From Marinobacterium iners (lineage in GTDB: Bacteria; Pseudomonadota; Gammaproteobacteria; Pseudomonadales; Balneatricaceae): 64,000 bases of DNA. Every line of letters starts with the position of its first letter. Within the stretch, counting starts at the first letter, position 1. A model generated the notes under the pieces. It did not search any database, was not told where the DNA came from, and saw nothing but the letters and a program-made list of their open reading frames with translations. The DNA lies in contig NZ_CP022297.1 in the NCBI RefSeq assembly GCF_017310015.1, positions 3,534,001 to 3,598,000 of the forward strand, in the 5' to 3' direction. Made by a program: the position numbers and the translations under genes. Positions 50,208 through 58,189 of this stretch are shown here, in pieces.

Positions 50208-50525
50208 TCAGTTCAGAGGGCGCTTTCGGTCACTGCGACGACGGCTCTCATCCTCCAGGCGACCCTTCAAGGTTTCTACCGCCGCCTCTCTCACCTGAAC
50301 ATCCAGCACATCATCACTGCCCAGTATATCGATATCGACACCCCGTTCGCGCAAGGCACGAATCATGGCGGTCAGTGTCTCTGCACGCATCACCATCTCC
50401 AGTGTTTCATTACGTGCAATCGTCGACTTGGCTACCCCCAGCATGTCCGCGAACTCTTGCTGACTCATGCCCAATGCGGCACGCCCTATCCGCATCGCCA
50501 TCGCAAAACGTACTTTTTCATCCAT
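50208..50525 (-). CDS. XRE-family HTH regulator
   Basis: A 105-aa DNA-binding protein. Start chosen at ATG 50525 (MDEKVRF), with TTGGAG about 10 nt upstream. Residues about 15-50 form a lambda-repressor-type helix-turn-helix (MSQQEFADMLGVAKSTIARN). The C-terminal half (GVDIDILGSDD..., then a basic tail) has no recognised domain. It is divergent from the integrase, with 88 bases between starts, so it probably controls the integrase promoter. It could also be a remnant host regulator. Confidence 0.8.
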   Translation of the reverse strand: MDEKVRFAMAMRIGRAALGMSQQEFADMLGVAKSTIARNETLEMVMRAETLTAMIRALRERGVDIDILGSDDVLDVQVREAAVETLKGRLEDESRRRSDRKRPLN

Positions 50526-50613
50526 AAAGCTTGACTCCAAGCACATTAAAGGTCTATTAAATATTGAAAGAAGCTCTTAGTAGCGAAAAGGGAACATGAA
50601 GGGAGTACTCAGC

Positions 50614-51828
50614 ATGCCCAAACGCAATCTTACACAACAATTCATACAGAGTAGCAACTTATGCCCGGCCGACAAATCCAAAGTTGACTATTTCGATACC
50701 AAAATACCCGGATTGCTGTTCAAAGCCCTCAAATCTGGACGGCGCACCTATTACCTGCGTTATCAGGATGTCCGGGGTAAAACACAAGAGAAAAAGTTAG
50801 GCGCGGCCGATCGGTTGAGCCTGGCGGATGCTCGACAGCTCGCAACGGAGCGACTGACGACACTGGCAATGGGTATTGATCCCTTTGAACAGAAAAAAAC
50901 GCTGAAGGAGGTCCCGACCTTTGCTCAGTTCGTGGAGCAGTCTTATCTGCCCCATATCAAAGCCTACAAGCGCTCGTGGAGAACGGATGTCTGCCTGCTG
51001 AACAAGCACATCCTGCCCGCCATCGGTGCTCTGCATCTGGATGAGATTACGCGGCGTCATTTAGTGGATCTGTTCAACGTCAACCGTCAAACGCACAAGC
51101 CCAGCTCCACCAACCGGCTCATTGTGCTGTGCCGTTATATTTTTAACTGCGCCATGCGCTGGGAGACCGCTGGGGCAACTCGCAACCCGACGGCCGGTAT
51201 CGATCTGTTTGTGGAAAATAATAAGCGGGAGCGTTACTTAACATCGGAGGAGGCTGCACGCCTGTTTGAGACGATCACACGGTCACGCAACCCTCAGCTT
51301 AAATGGATTGTGGCCATGCTCTTGCTGACTGGTGCCCGTAAGGGTGAGGTGTTAACGGCGCGCTGGAAGGATCTGGATCTGGAGCGGCGTATCTGGACGG
51401 TGGAGTTCAATAAAACCGGGACGACACGCTACATTCCGATTTCAGATGGATTGCTGGAGATGTTGAATGCCGTGGAGCAGCTGCGTATACCCGGCTGCGA
51501 GTGGCTGTTCCCAAACCCCAAGACACTGAAGCCGTACAACAACATCTTTAACTCGTGGGATGTGGCACGTAAGCGTGCCGGGATGCCGGAGTTGAGGTTA
51601 CATGACCTGCGACACAGCTTTGCCAGCTTCCTGATTAACTCAGGGCGCAGTCTGTATGAAGTGCAGAATATTTTGGGGCATACCCAGGTCAAAACCACTC
51701 AGCGATATGCTCACCTGACGCAGGACTCGCTGATTGCAGCGGCCGATACCGCCACCCGGTCACTGCCGTCACTGTCTACCATGATGCCAAACCGCGCTTC
51801 TCAAGTCGCGCTGCTGGAGGCTCGTTAG
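50614..51828 (+). CDS. Tyrosine recombinase (phage/island integrase)
   Basis: A 404-aa integrase. Start set at ATG 50614 (GGGAG about 9 nt upstream); ATG 50596 with AAGGGA is also possible. The N-terminal DUF4102-type arm-binding domain (VDYFDTKIPGLLFKALKSG; YYLRYQDVRGK; LSLADARQLA) is followed by a SAM-like core domain and the catalytic domain. The active-site residues are all present: Arg in LTGARKGEVL (about 241), Lys in FNKTGTTR (about 267), HDLRH (about 330), GHTQ (about 355) and Tyr in TTQRYAHL (about 364). It should catalyse excision and integration of the element. It probably acts with the Gp3-like family protein encoded downstream. Confidence 0.93.
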   Translation: MPKRNLTQQFIQSSNLCPADKSKVDYFDTKIPGLLFKALKSGRRTYYLRYQDVRGKTQEKKLGAADRLSLADARQLATERLTTLAMGIDPFEQKKTLKEVPTFAQFVEQSYLPHIKAYKRSWRTDVCLLNKHILPAIGALHLDEITRRHLVDLFNVNRQTHKPSSTNRLIVLCRYIFNCAMRWETAGATRNPTAGIDLFVENNKRERYLTSEEAARLFETITRSRNPQLKWIVAMLLLTGARKGEVLTARWKDLDLERRIWTVEFNKTGTTRYIPISDGLLEMLNAVEQLRIPGCEWLFPNPKTLKPYNNIFNSWDVARKRAGMPELRLHDLRHSFASFLINSGRSLYEVQNILGHTQVKTTQRYAHLTQDSLIAAADTATRSLPSLSTMMPNRASQVALLEAR

Positions 51829-51852
51829 TCGAGCACTCCAGCCCCACAGGGC

Positions 51853-52047
51853 TCAGTGCCTGGCTTCAGTGCGTAATGCCTTGACCTCGGCCTCTGTCAA
51901 ACCAGAAGCTTGGGCGATCTGGGCATCGGTCAGGATATTCATGTTGATCAGATTGAGTGCCGTCTCACGCATAGTTTCTATCCGACCTCGCTGAATTCCC
52001 CGCTGTTCCCACTGCTCAGGCCACTTTTTCATACGTTCAGCCAACAT
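51853..52047 (-). CDS. Small Rpn C-terminal-like protein (possible antitoxin)
   Basis: A 64-aa protein whose start (MLAERMKKW, then QRGIQRGRIE) resembles the internal segment MLAENLENLVKKERLQG of the preceding Rpn gene, and whose end has an AQASGLTEAEVKAL helix-turn. AAGGA lies 7 nt before the ATG, so it is independently translated. It starts 41 bases after the Rpn stop. Short C-terminal Rpn products have been described as antitoxins of the nuclease; this separately encoded one could act the same way. It may instead be the remnant of a second rpn gene. Confidence 0.6.
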   Translation of the reverse strand: MLAERMKKWPEQWEQRGIQRGRIETMRETALNLINMNILTDAQIAQASGLTEAEVKALRTEARH

Positions 52048-52088
52048 GTCTGTTCCTTCTATGCCGCTGCGCTCAAGTGCCTTGGGGG

Positions 52089-52346
52089 TCAGTGCTTGCC
52101 CAGCAGGGCTTCCAGACTATCAGCTGTCAGGATCGACTCAGCCCATTGATCAATCAGCTGCGAGTCTGCCGACTGGAGCACCAATTCAGCCCACTCTGGG
52201 AGAGCACCGAATTTTATCTCGATCATCTTGCGCAGAAGTCGTGACTCTCCTTCCATCCGACCTTCCATCCGACCACGCTGAACCCCGATCTGCTCACCCT
52301 GCAGGCGTTCCTTCTTAACAAGGTTTTCCAAGTTTTCGGCTAACAT
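52089..52346 (-). CDS. Possible internal short product of the Rpn gene
   Basis: An in-frame ATG at 52346 inside the Rpn gene (MLAENLENLVKKERLQG...) has GAGGA about 8 nt upstream and would give an 85-aa C-terminal protein. Its first residues parallel the start of the 64-aa gene downstream. Internal short products of rpn genes acting as inhibitors are known for the family; production here is inferred only from the ribosome-binding site. Confidence 0.35.
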   Translation of the reverse strand: MLAENLENLVKKERLQGEQIGVQRGRMEGRMEGESRLLRKMIEIKFGALPEWAELVLQSADSQLIDQWAESILTADSLEALLGKH

Positions 52347-53090
52347 ATTCTTGTCCTCTACTAAGCTGTTCAACTGATCCAAGTTCACGTCTGCGCCCAA
52401 GCGGCTGAGGTGACGTTTTATCCAGCGGGTGATCACGCGGTCAACCCGCTCCTTGTTAGGATCAGCCTGAATAATGGCCACAATTCGATCAACTGCCCGT
52501 TGCAGTGACTCCCAGCTATCGCCTGCGTTCTCAACACTGAACATCCCGCTTAGCGGTGAGGGGTTCAGTCCCAGCTCTGCATCCGTATAGCGGCCTTCAT
52601 CCACCAGATAGTAACGCAGGTGCGGCTGATAGACCCGCAGAAACGCCGGGGGTTCCGGCTGCACCATATCGTAGATGTCCTGCTTGGCCGACCAGCGTTG
52701 CGAACCGTTATACAGCACGATCGGCAACACGGGTGGTAGCCCCTGGCTGAGCTTTATTTCCTTGTGCTTCAACAGGTGGTCGTAGAAGCAGGCCACGTAG
52801 TGCATCAGCCGGATTGGCATGGTTTGATCGACCTGAGACTGAAACTCAAGCAGGATATACAGATACACCTGCTGTGTGGTGCCATCCCAGTTCACTTCGA
52901 CCGACCAGACCACATCCTCAAACTTTTCCTCGAACAGCGGTGTGATGTAGTTGCCGCTGTGGTTCTTCAGAGTGCTGAAGTCCATGATCTGCGCAATCTC
53001 GGGCGGTATGAAGCCCTCAATCAACTGCTGAACGAACTCAGGATAGCTGAAGACCTCTTTATATCCGGTATCGTGATGCTGACTTGCCAT
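52089..53090 (-). CDS. Rpn-family PD-(D/E)XK nuclease (YhgA-like)
   Basis: A 333-aa protein. Start at ATG 53090 (MASQHHDTGYKEVF; AGGAG 7 nt upstream). The N-terminal signature DTGYKEVFSYPEF...LIEGF, the nuclease core segment VYLYILLEFQSQVDQTMPIR (putative E-x-Q catalytic residues) and VLPIVLYNGSQRW match the Rpn/transposase_31 family. The C-terminus holds a short repeat GRMEGRMEGE and a helical dimerisation-type tail. Family members are recombination-promoting or anti-phage toxic DNases. It lies alone between RadC and a small C-terminal paralogue. A toxin/antitoxin-like role is inferred. Confidence 0.85.
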   Translation of the reverse strand: MASQHHDTGYKEVFSYPEFVQQLIEGFIPPEIAQIMDFSTLKNHSGNYITPLFEEKFEDVVWSVEVNWDGTTQQVYLYILLEFQSQVDQTMPIRLMHYVACFYDHLLKHKEIKLSQGLPPVLPIVLYNGSQRWSAKQDIYDMVQPEPPAFLRVYQPHLRYYLVDEGRYTDAELGLNPSPLSGMFSVENAGDSWESLQRAVDRIVAIIQADPNKERVDRVITRWIKRHLSRLGADVNLDQLNSLVEDKNMLAENLENLVKKERLQGEQIGVQRGRMEGRMEGESRLLRKMIEIKFGALPEWAELVLQSADSQLIDQWAESILTADSLEALLGKH

Positions 53091-53226
53091 TGCCACTCCT
53101 GTCTGAATACTGACCAGTCTACCACACACGCTGCGTGTCATAGGATAGTGCCCGTTGTGTAAAAAAAAATAACAGGACGGGGTGGCCGCCGTGCTCGCAC
53201 AGGGCGAACACGACGACCGGGGGTTT

Positions 53227-53721
53227 TCAAATCAACCCCTTTTCTGCAAAGGAGCAGGTGCCTTCATGCCCGACGATGACGTGATCCAGCAGCCGGATCT
53301 CCACCGTGCTCAGGGCCTGCTGCAGCCGATCGGTAATGCGCCGATCCGCCTGGCTCGGCTCTGGACTGCCCGACGGGTGGTTGTGCACCAGGATCACGGC
53401 CGCCGCGTTGTGTGCCAGTGCCTCTTTGATCACTTCCCGTGGATACACGCTGGCCGCATCGATGGTACCCCGGAACAGCTCCCGGAACCCGATGATGCGG
53501 TGACGGTTATCCAGCATCAGCATGCCAAACACCTCGTGCTCATACTCCATCAGCAGAGTCTGCAGGGCGTTGAACACCGTATCGGGCTTATCCAGCGCAC
53601 GGCCTTTACGCAGGCGACGACGGGCCAGCATTCTGGCCAGGTGCATCAACTCTGCGTCGGTTACAGCGCTGGGGACGACATAGGTACCGGGGCGTTCCCC
53701 GGCGATCAGTTGGGGTGTCAT
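53227..53721 (-). CDS. RadC-family JAB/MPN domain protein
   Basis: A 164-aa protein with the RadC/JAMM pattern EVFGMLMLDNRHRIIGFREL, then VILVHNHPSGSPEPSQADRR near residues 105-125 (HxH...D metal ligands), and LLDHVIVGHEGTCSFAEKG at the end. It lacks the N-terminal helix-hairpin-helix of chromosomal RadC and is the short mobile-element form. RBS GGAG lies about 10 nt upstream. It follows DUF932 by 18 bases and likely forms a unit with it. Such proteins are common in islands; the substrate is unknown. Confidence 0.9.
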   Translation of the reverse strand: MTPQLIAGERPGTYVVPSAVTDAELMHLARMLARRRLRKGRALDKPDTVFNALQTLLMEYEHEVFGMLMLDNRHRIIGFRELFRGTIDAASVYPREVIKEALAHNAAAVILVHNHPSGSPEPSQADRRITDRLQQALSTVEIRLLDHVIVGHEGTCSFAEKGLI

Positions 53722-53739
53722 CAGTGTATTCTCCTTTCT

Positions 53740-54567
53740 TCAGGCCACACGGGCCTGTCCTTTGAGTGCGGCAAAGTGCTCGGTCAGCTGCCAGAGTGCG
53801 CGGTTGAGGCGAACATCCTCGGTGACGGAGGTGATGGCACGGGTGCGGGTATGACGCCCGGATGCCGAACGCCCCGTCAGTCCGCCTTTGAGCAGGTTTT
53901 CCTGGGTGCGATTGAACACCCGCCACAGGTTCTGATCCCGGTCTTCCGCGCGACGGGCATCCAGCAGGCGATCCGGTTGAATGGGGCTGACCTGACGCCA
54001 GTCTTCCCCGTACCGCAGGGTCAGAGCGGATTGTGCGAACAGGCGGGACTCTTCCGGGCTTAACCGCAGGGACTGGAAGCGCTCGACGGTACCGGCCAGG
54101 TTGGGGACTTCGTCCACCAAGGCCAGGGAGCCGTCCAGGATCTGATCCACCACCTGCTTGCCGTGGCGTACCCGGATACCGCCCATATCGCCTACCGGTG
54201 TCACCATGCCGTTGCTGCAGATCAGTCGGAACAAGCCCAGATCCAGTTGATAGGCCGCAGAGCGGTCATGGCTGTTGGTCAGTACCAGTTCCGCAATGCT
54301 GTCGCCCACCGTGATCTGGCGTTGTGGGTCTTGGCGGAACCGCACCAGATGGCGGGTGGTATCGCGGCGCTCAGGATCACGTACACGGGTCTGTTGCGCA
54401 CGGACGGGGTACCAGCCCTCCGCCTGCAGGGCGTCCACCACTTCAATGGTGGGCACAAAGCCGTAGCGGTCAGAGACAGCATCATCCGGCGCGCGGGCAA
54501 AGATGGCCGGGGCCTGACGGTAGAGTTGATCACGGGACAAAGTGCCCGCATGGGAGTGAGTCGTCAT
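53740..54567 (-). CDS. DUF932 domain protein
   Basis: A 275-aa protein. Start at ATG 54567 (MTTHSHAG; GGAGG about 7 nt upstream); the reading frame extends upstream without an RBS. The family pattern is visible: YGFVPTIEVVDALQAEGWYP near the N-terminus, DSIAELVLTNSHDRSAAYQL and LFRLICSNGMVTPVGDMGGI near the middle. DUF932 proteins are typical of plasmids, phages and islands, next to recombination genes as here. Biochemical function is not established. RadC follows after 18 bases. Confidence 0.85.
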   Translation of the reverse strand: MTTHSHAGTLSRDQLYRQAPAIFARAPDDAVSDRYGFVPTIEVVDALQAEGWYPVRAQQTRVRDPERRDTTRHLVRFRQDPQRQITVGDSIAELVLTNSHDRSAAYQLDLGLFRLICSNGMVTPVGDMGGIRVRHGKQVVDQILDGSLALVDEVPNLAGTVERFQSLRLSPEESRLFAQSALTLRYGEDWRQVSPIQPDRLLDARRAEDRDQNLWRVFNRTQENLLKGGLTGRSASGRHTRTRAITSVTEDVRLNRALWQLTEHFAALKGQARVA

Positions 54568-54727
54568 GATAAACCTCCAGACCTGCAGGCATCGCCACCC
54601 CACAGGGCAGCGATACCGGCAGGGTGATTGAGAGTAGTTATTTGTTTGGTATAGAGCGGATGATTGGAAGCGCCGTTGTGGCGTTGTGGTACCCAAGCGT
54701 TCAGCACGGCATGGGATAGCGGCTTGA

Positions 54728-55882
54728 TCAATGAGCGGTCGGACGCGCCTTGCTCACCCCTGACTGACGTGCACGTTTGGCCAGGCGGGAGGCCTGAGCA
54801 ATATCCGCCTGCAGTGAGGCTTCGATGGCGTTTGCGTCCATCTCAGCGTCGACATTAGCTGCAGCCTTCTGTTTCTGCTGTGTCTCGGCTTCTAACGCTT
54901 CTTTGGTTGCATTCTCAGACTCAGACGCACCCGATGCAGCCGCATCCCCATCCTCAAAGGGTGCAGGCTTGCGGGTCAGTCGATGGGAGCGTTGAGCCAG
55001 CTTGTCACTCAGCGTACCGGTGGCACTGAGTTGGCCCGTGGCGGGTGGGTTCAGGTGATGCCCCTGACCTGCCTGAGCCTCCAGTTGTGGATAAAACTCA
55101 TCCACCACGGCTGCCACATCCTCCTCCTGCTCTTCGAACAGCCCGTTGGCAAAGCCCTGCTTAGCCACCCGATCCAACGCCTTCTGATCAAACCCCACCT
55201 CATTCCGGTCCAAGGCCATATCGTGCGCCTTGGCTAAGGCCTCCTCCAGATCCATGCCTTCGCGCAGGGTGATATCCACATAGTAGATGGGCGTACCGTG
55301 ACTCTGACGGGTGGACTTGCCCCGCAGCCTTAACTCCAGCGGCATACAGGCCAGACGGTTACCGGAGACCGCCTTGAAGTACTGCAGCCGTGCAGCCAGG
55401 GTCCGAATGGAGTTGAACCCCGTGGTACGGAAGATGAACGTCCCCAGCGGGTCTTCATCCCCGATCACCACGTTGAGCCGGGCATAGGGTTTGCAGCGTC
55501 CGCCCTGAGCCAGCTCACAGCTATCGGGGCCAGGGCACGGCAGCGTCTGCATCCCTTCACGGGTCCGACGGCGGCACTGTTCTCCATCCCCCACGCACAA
55601 AGGCCTTGCGGTATTGCGATCAAACAACGAATACTCCGCCCTCAGGTTGAGATCCGGGTCATTGAACAGCAACCGGATCGGGATGCGGCGCAGCTTACCG
55701 CCCTGCCCTTCGCGCAGCTGTTCATCCAGCGGGTGTGGCAACCAGCCTTCACGGGTCTGGATCTGGGAGGTCAGGGTAAACTGATCATCCTTCTGTGGCA
55801 GGCGTTTGCCGTCCTTCTCCACCACCTTACCGATGGCGATCCGCCCCAGAATGGGCGGGGTAATGGCGAGTCCTTTTAACAT
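54728..55882 (-). CDS. Gp3-like recombination directionality factor family protein
   Basis: A 384-aa protein with a strong AGGAGG RBS. Residues 1-250 (MLKGLAITPPILGRIAIGKV; FDRNTARPLCVGDGEQCRRR; TFIFRTTGFNSIRTLAARLQ; PLELRLRGKSTRQSH) match the family annotated as Gp3-like directionality factors or 'hydrolase/metal-binding protein'. A six-residue Cys pattern at about 97-130 (LCVGDGEQC, PCPGPDSC, GGRCK) could bind metal. The C-terminal third is low-complexity and charged. It might control excision with the integrase, but the family is mainly paired with serine integrases, so this is tentative. Confidence 0.7.
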   Translation of the reverse strand: MLKGLAITPPILGRIAIGKVVEKDGKRLPQKDDQFTLTSQIQTREGWLPHPLDEQLREGQGGKLRRIPIRLLFNDPDLNLRAEYSLFDRNTARPLCVGDGEQCRRRTREGMQTLPCPGPDSCELAQGGRCKPYARLNVVIGDEDPLGTFIFRTTGFNSIRTLAARLQYFKAVSGNRLACMPLELRLRGKSTRQSHGTPIYYVDITLREGMDLEEALAKAHDMALDRNEVGFDQKALDRVAKQGFANGLFEEQEEDVAAVVDEFYPQLEAQAGQGHHLNPPATGQLSATGTLSDKLAQRSHRLTRKPAPFEDGDAAASGASESENATKEALEAETQQKQKAAANVDAEMDANAIEASLQADIAQASRLAKRARQSGVSKARPTAH

Positions 55883-55930
55883 GGGGTACCTCCTGCTCTG
55901 CAGTCAGAGCCTGAATTGAAGACAATAAAA

Positions 55931-55961
55931 AGCCCCGTGCCTCCGCAGAGGGCACAGGGCT
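55931..55961 (-). terminator. Intrinsic terminator between yqaJ-like and Gp3-like genes
   Basis: Arms AGCCCCGTGCC and GGCACAGGGCT (one mismatch) form a stem. On the minus strand it is followed by TTTTTATTGTC. It sits 78 bases after the YqaJ-like stop and 48 bases before the Gp3-like start, so the two genes are separate or attenuated transcription units. Confidence 0.8.
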
Positions 55962-56038
55962 GGGGCTGTTGTGTTGAAATGATACGAATGGATCTGAGTA
56001 GTACTGTGGATAACCGGCAGTATCAGTGGTTGCAACGT

Positions 56039-57160
56039 TCAGCTTCCATGCACCACAAAGCGGCGACTGCCGGGCTTTACCGTCAGGTACTGCTGCACCA
56101 GTTCCGGCTCATCTTTCTTCAGCCGTGCCAGATCCACCACCCGGCTGTCACTGCTCTTCTTCCAGGTAATGCGGCCCTGTGAGAACTGAGCCTCACTGGC
56201 CGTGCCCATCGCCTGCTGCAACTGATGCTTCAACTGGGCCTCATCGCGTTTGGCATCATCCAGTACCGAGCGCACCACCAGCAGCTGCTCAAACACCTCG
56301 GACAGCTCCGGTTGCTCAGTGAAGTCCATCACCTCATGGTCATCCTCCGGGAACAGTGCCCGCAGCGCACGATCGGCTGAGTCACTGGCATCGGCCGGGG
56401 GTGGTGTATCCTCCGTCACATGCCGCCAGAATTCGGCTTCGAGCTGGATCAGCCGTTCAATCAACGCCTCGTCCCGCTCCAGACGGAATATCCTGAGCTC
56501 ATGCCCTCCGACCAGCACGGCGACATCCGCCGCCTGCTGACCGGTGACGGCCAACTGGTGCATCACCTGCAGCTGCACGTACTCCGGCACGCCGTTCTTC
56601 CACAGCTTGGCCCCGTTGATGCCCGCCGTTTTGCACTCCAGTACCTGCACTTCATCGCAACCGACCACCTCACGGTCCAGGTTGGCCAGCATCCAGGCGT
56701 GTGTCGGGTGCTGCAGCACCGCATTGACACGGCGCACCTTGAAGCCGGTGCGCTTGGCATAGTGCTCGGCCACGATGGGCTCCAGTACCGTGCCCCAGAA
56801 CAAGGGGCTGTTATCGTCATCGTCAGGCTGTTCAGCGAGCCCATCCGACTGAGCGGCATGGACCAGCCGACCGGTCTTCTCCATCCACAGCTCCAGCTGG
56901 GATTTATAGGGATTGAGTCCAACGGCAGCCGCCGCATCCGAACTGCCAATGCCGGTCTGACGCACGGCCAGCCAGGTATTGCGATCCAGCTGACGGGTAT
57001 CCACCAGACGGTGCGCCTGGGCATGGCGGCGCTTGCTGGAGGTGAGCCCCTGCAGCGCTTCGGCCTGAGCGTTCATCATGGCTTGATCCGTCAGGGCACT
57101 ATGAGGCGCAGGCAGTGCCAGAGCGGTCGGTTGAATCGCGGTGTGGTGTGTATTCATCAT
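56039..57160 (-). CDS. YqaJ/lambda-exonuclease-like recombinase
   Basis: A 373-aa protein. Start at ATG 57160 with GGAG about 5 nt upstream. It contains the YqaJ signature WLAVRQTGIGSSDAAAAVGL (about 57-76), NPYKSQLELW, FWGTVLEPIVAEHYAKRTGF, and the nuclease residues in LANLDREV and EVQVLECKTAG (D...E-x-K, about 150-178). This PD-(D/E)XK 5'-3' exonuclease makes single-stranded tails for recombination, usually with a RecT/Bet-type annealing protein. No annealing protein gene was recognised next to it. The C-terminal 120 residues are a helical extension ending in GRITWKKSSDSRVVD. Confidence 0.9.
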   Translation of the reverse strand: MMNTHHTAIQPTALALPAPHSALTDQAMMNAQAEALQGLTSSKRRHAQAHRLVDTRQLDRNTWLAVRQTGIGSSDAAAAVGLNPYKSQLELWMEKTGRLVHAAQSDGLAEQPDDDDNSPLFWGTVLEPIVAEHYAKRTGFKVRRVNAVLQHPTHAWMLANLDREVVGCDEVQVLECKTAGINGAKLWKNGVPEYVQLQVMHQLAVTGQQAADVAVLVGGHELRIFRLERDEALIERLIQLEAEFWRHVTEDTPPPADASDSADRALRALFPEDDHEVMDFTEQPELSEVFEQLLVVRSVLDDAKRDEAQLKHQLQQAMGTASEAQFSQGRITWKKSSDSRVVDLARLKKDEPELVQQYLTVKPGSRRFVVHGS

Positions 57161-57251
57161 CGTTCTCCTATGTCCCGTAACAGCATAACGCCCCGGCATA
57201 CCGCCGGAGCAATGCCTGGGGATAACCAGTAGTCAGTCAAAAAGAGGTCGG

Positions 57252-57590
57252 TTAGTCGCGTCGAAAGGTATGGCCGCAGTTCAGGCACTCGCAGTTATCC
57301 AGCACCCGTCGATCCAGCTCATCACCGATCTGGGCACCGGTCACGCCACCGGCAGCACCCCCAATGAGTCCACCAATCAGCGCACCGGACAGGGTGCCTA
57401 AGGCCATACCGGGCGGGCCTGCGATCCGGCCCAGCTGCAGGCCGGTTACAGCACCGCCGCCTGCCCCACTGAGCGCACCGGCGATGCCACTGGCCGTGCC
57501 GGCTGCGATGCCGGTCACGGTTCCGGCTTTACGCCCCATACGACGGGGCAGAATACGGTCTGATGCACAGACCGGGCATGTGTTTGTCAT
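57252..57590 (-). CDS. Split zinc-ribbon protein with glycine-zipper insert
   Basis: A 112-aa protein with a very strong RBS (AGGAGG). It begins with CPVCASDRILPRR and ends with CECLNCGHTFRRD, two Cys pairs that would make one zinc ribbon. Between them lie about 75 residues of Gly/Ala-rich glycine-zipper repeats (GTVTGIAAGTASGIAGALSG; GALIGGLIGGAAGGVTGAQI). Such zippers insert in membranes or form helical bundles. It is transcribed toward the YqaJ-like gene with 91 bases between. Function unknown; a membrane-associated zinc protein is inferred. Confidence 0.75.
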   Translation of the reverse strand: MTNTCPVCASDRILPRRMGRKAGTVTGIAAGTASGIAGALSGAGGGAVTGLQLGRIAGPPGMALGTLSGALIGGLIGGAAGGVTGAQIGDELDRRVLDNCECLNCGHTFRRD

Positions 57591-58189
57591 CTATCACCTC
57601 CTGGGCATTAACCCTGCGTTGAGCGGACGCACCTCGGGGTGTATCCAGGTCGGTGATATAGGTTTGAGATTTGGTTGAATCTGCCAGTGCCAACAGCTGG
57701 ATGCGGAGTCGATTCAGTGCGGTATCCGGGCTAAGAACGCAGTGCGTGTAAAAAATAATCGGGCGGTGGAATACAGTGAGCGTGGTGATCACCCACTGAG
57801 TTATCCCCGAACCCAAAATGATTTAATTTCTGAAATCGAGGGTCAATGTTTCCGGGGGTGTGCCTGTGGGCAAACCTCGATGGGACGGGGGTTTTTGGCA
57901 AGGTCGGAATGACGGTTACAGTAGTATATATAACCAACAGGTTATCCAATCAGAGTTCACTCTCTGGAACCAACACATAGATCTATTCCGTATAACCCAT
58001 TACTTATCAATGGATATAACCCATCCCTCTACCACTCCCCCAGATTCAAACAGGTCATAGCCTGATCTCTTCCCAAAGAGAGATCAGGCATAAGTCCATG
58101 ATACACAACCCTCTACCTCCACCAGGGTGAGGGCAGCCACCCGAGTGATCTCCACGCTCAGTCCCTTTAACCGGTACTGGAGCACACTC
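57591..58189. promoter_or_regulatory. AT-rich region with iteron-like repeats upstream of replication-like gene
   Basis: A 600-base region without a convincing gene, between divergent genes. It contains TATAACCCAT at 57991-58000 and again at 58015-58024, and the related TATAACCAAC at 57929-57938. TTATCC-type inverted copies are found nearby (57943-57948 and 57801-57806). The repeats stand 24 bases apart and lie just upstream of the Gp2/YagK-type gene, as iterons do at replication origins. The second half of the gap holds the promoter and RBS region of that gene. Confidence 0.4.
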
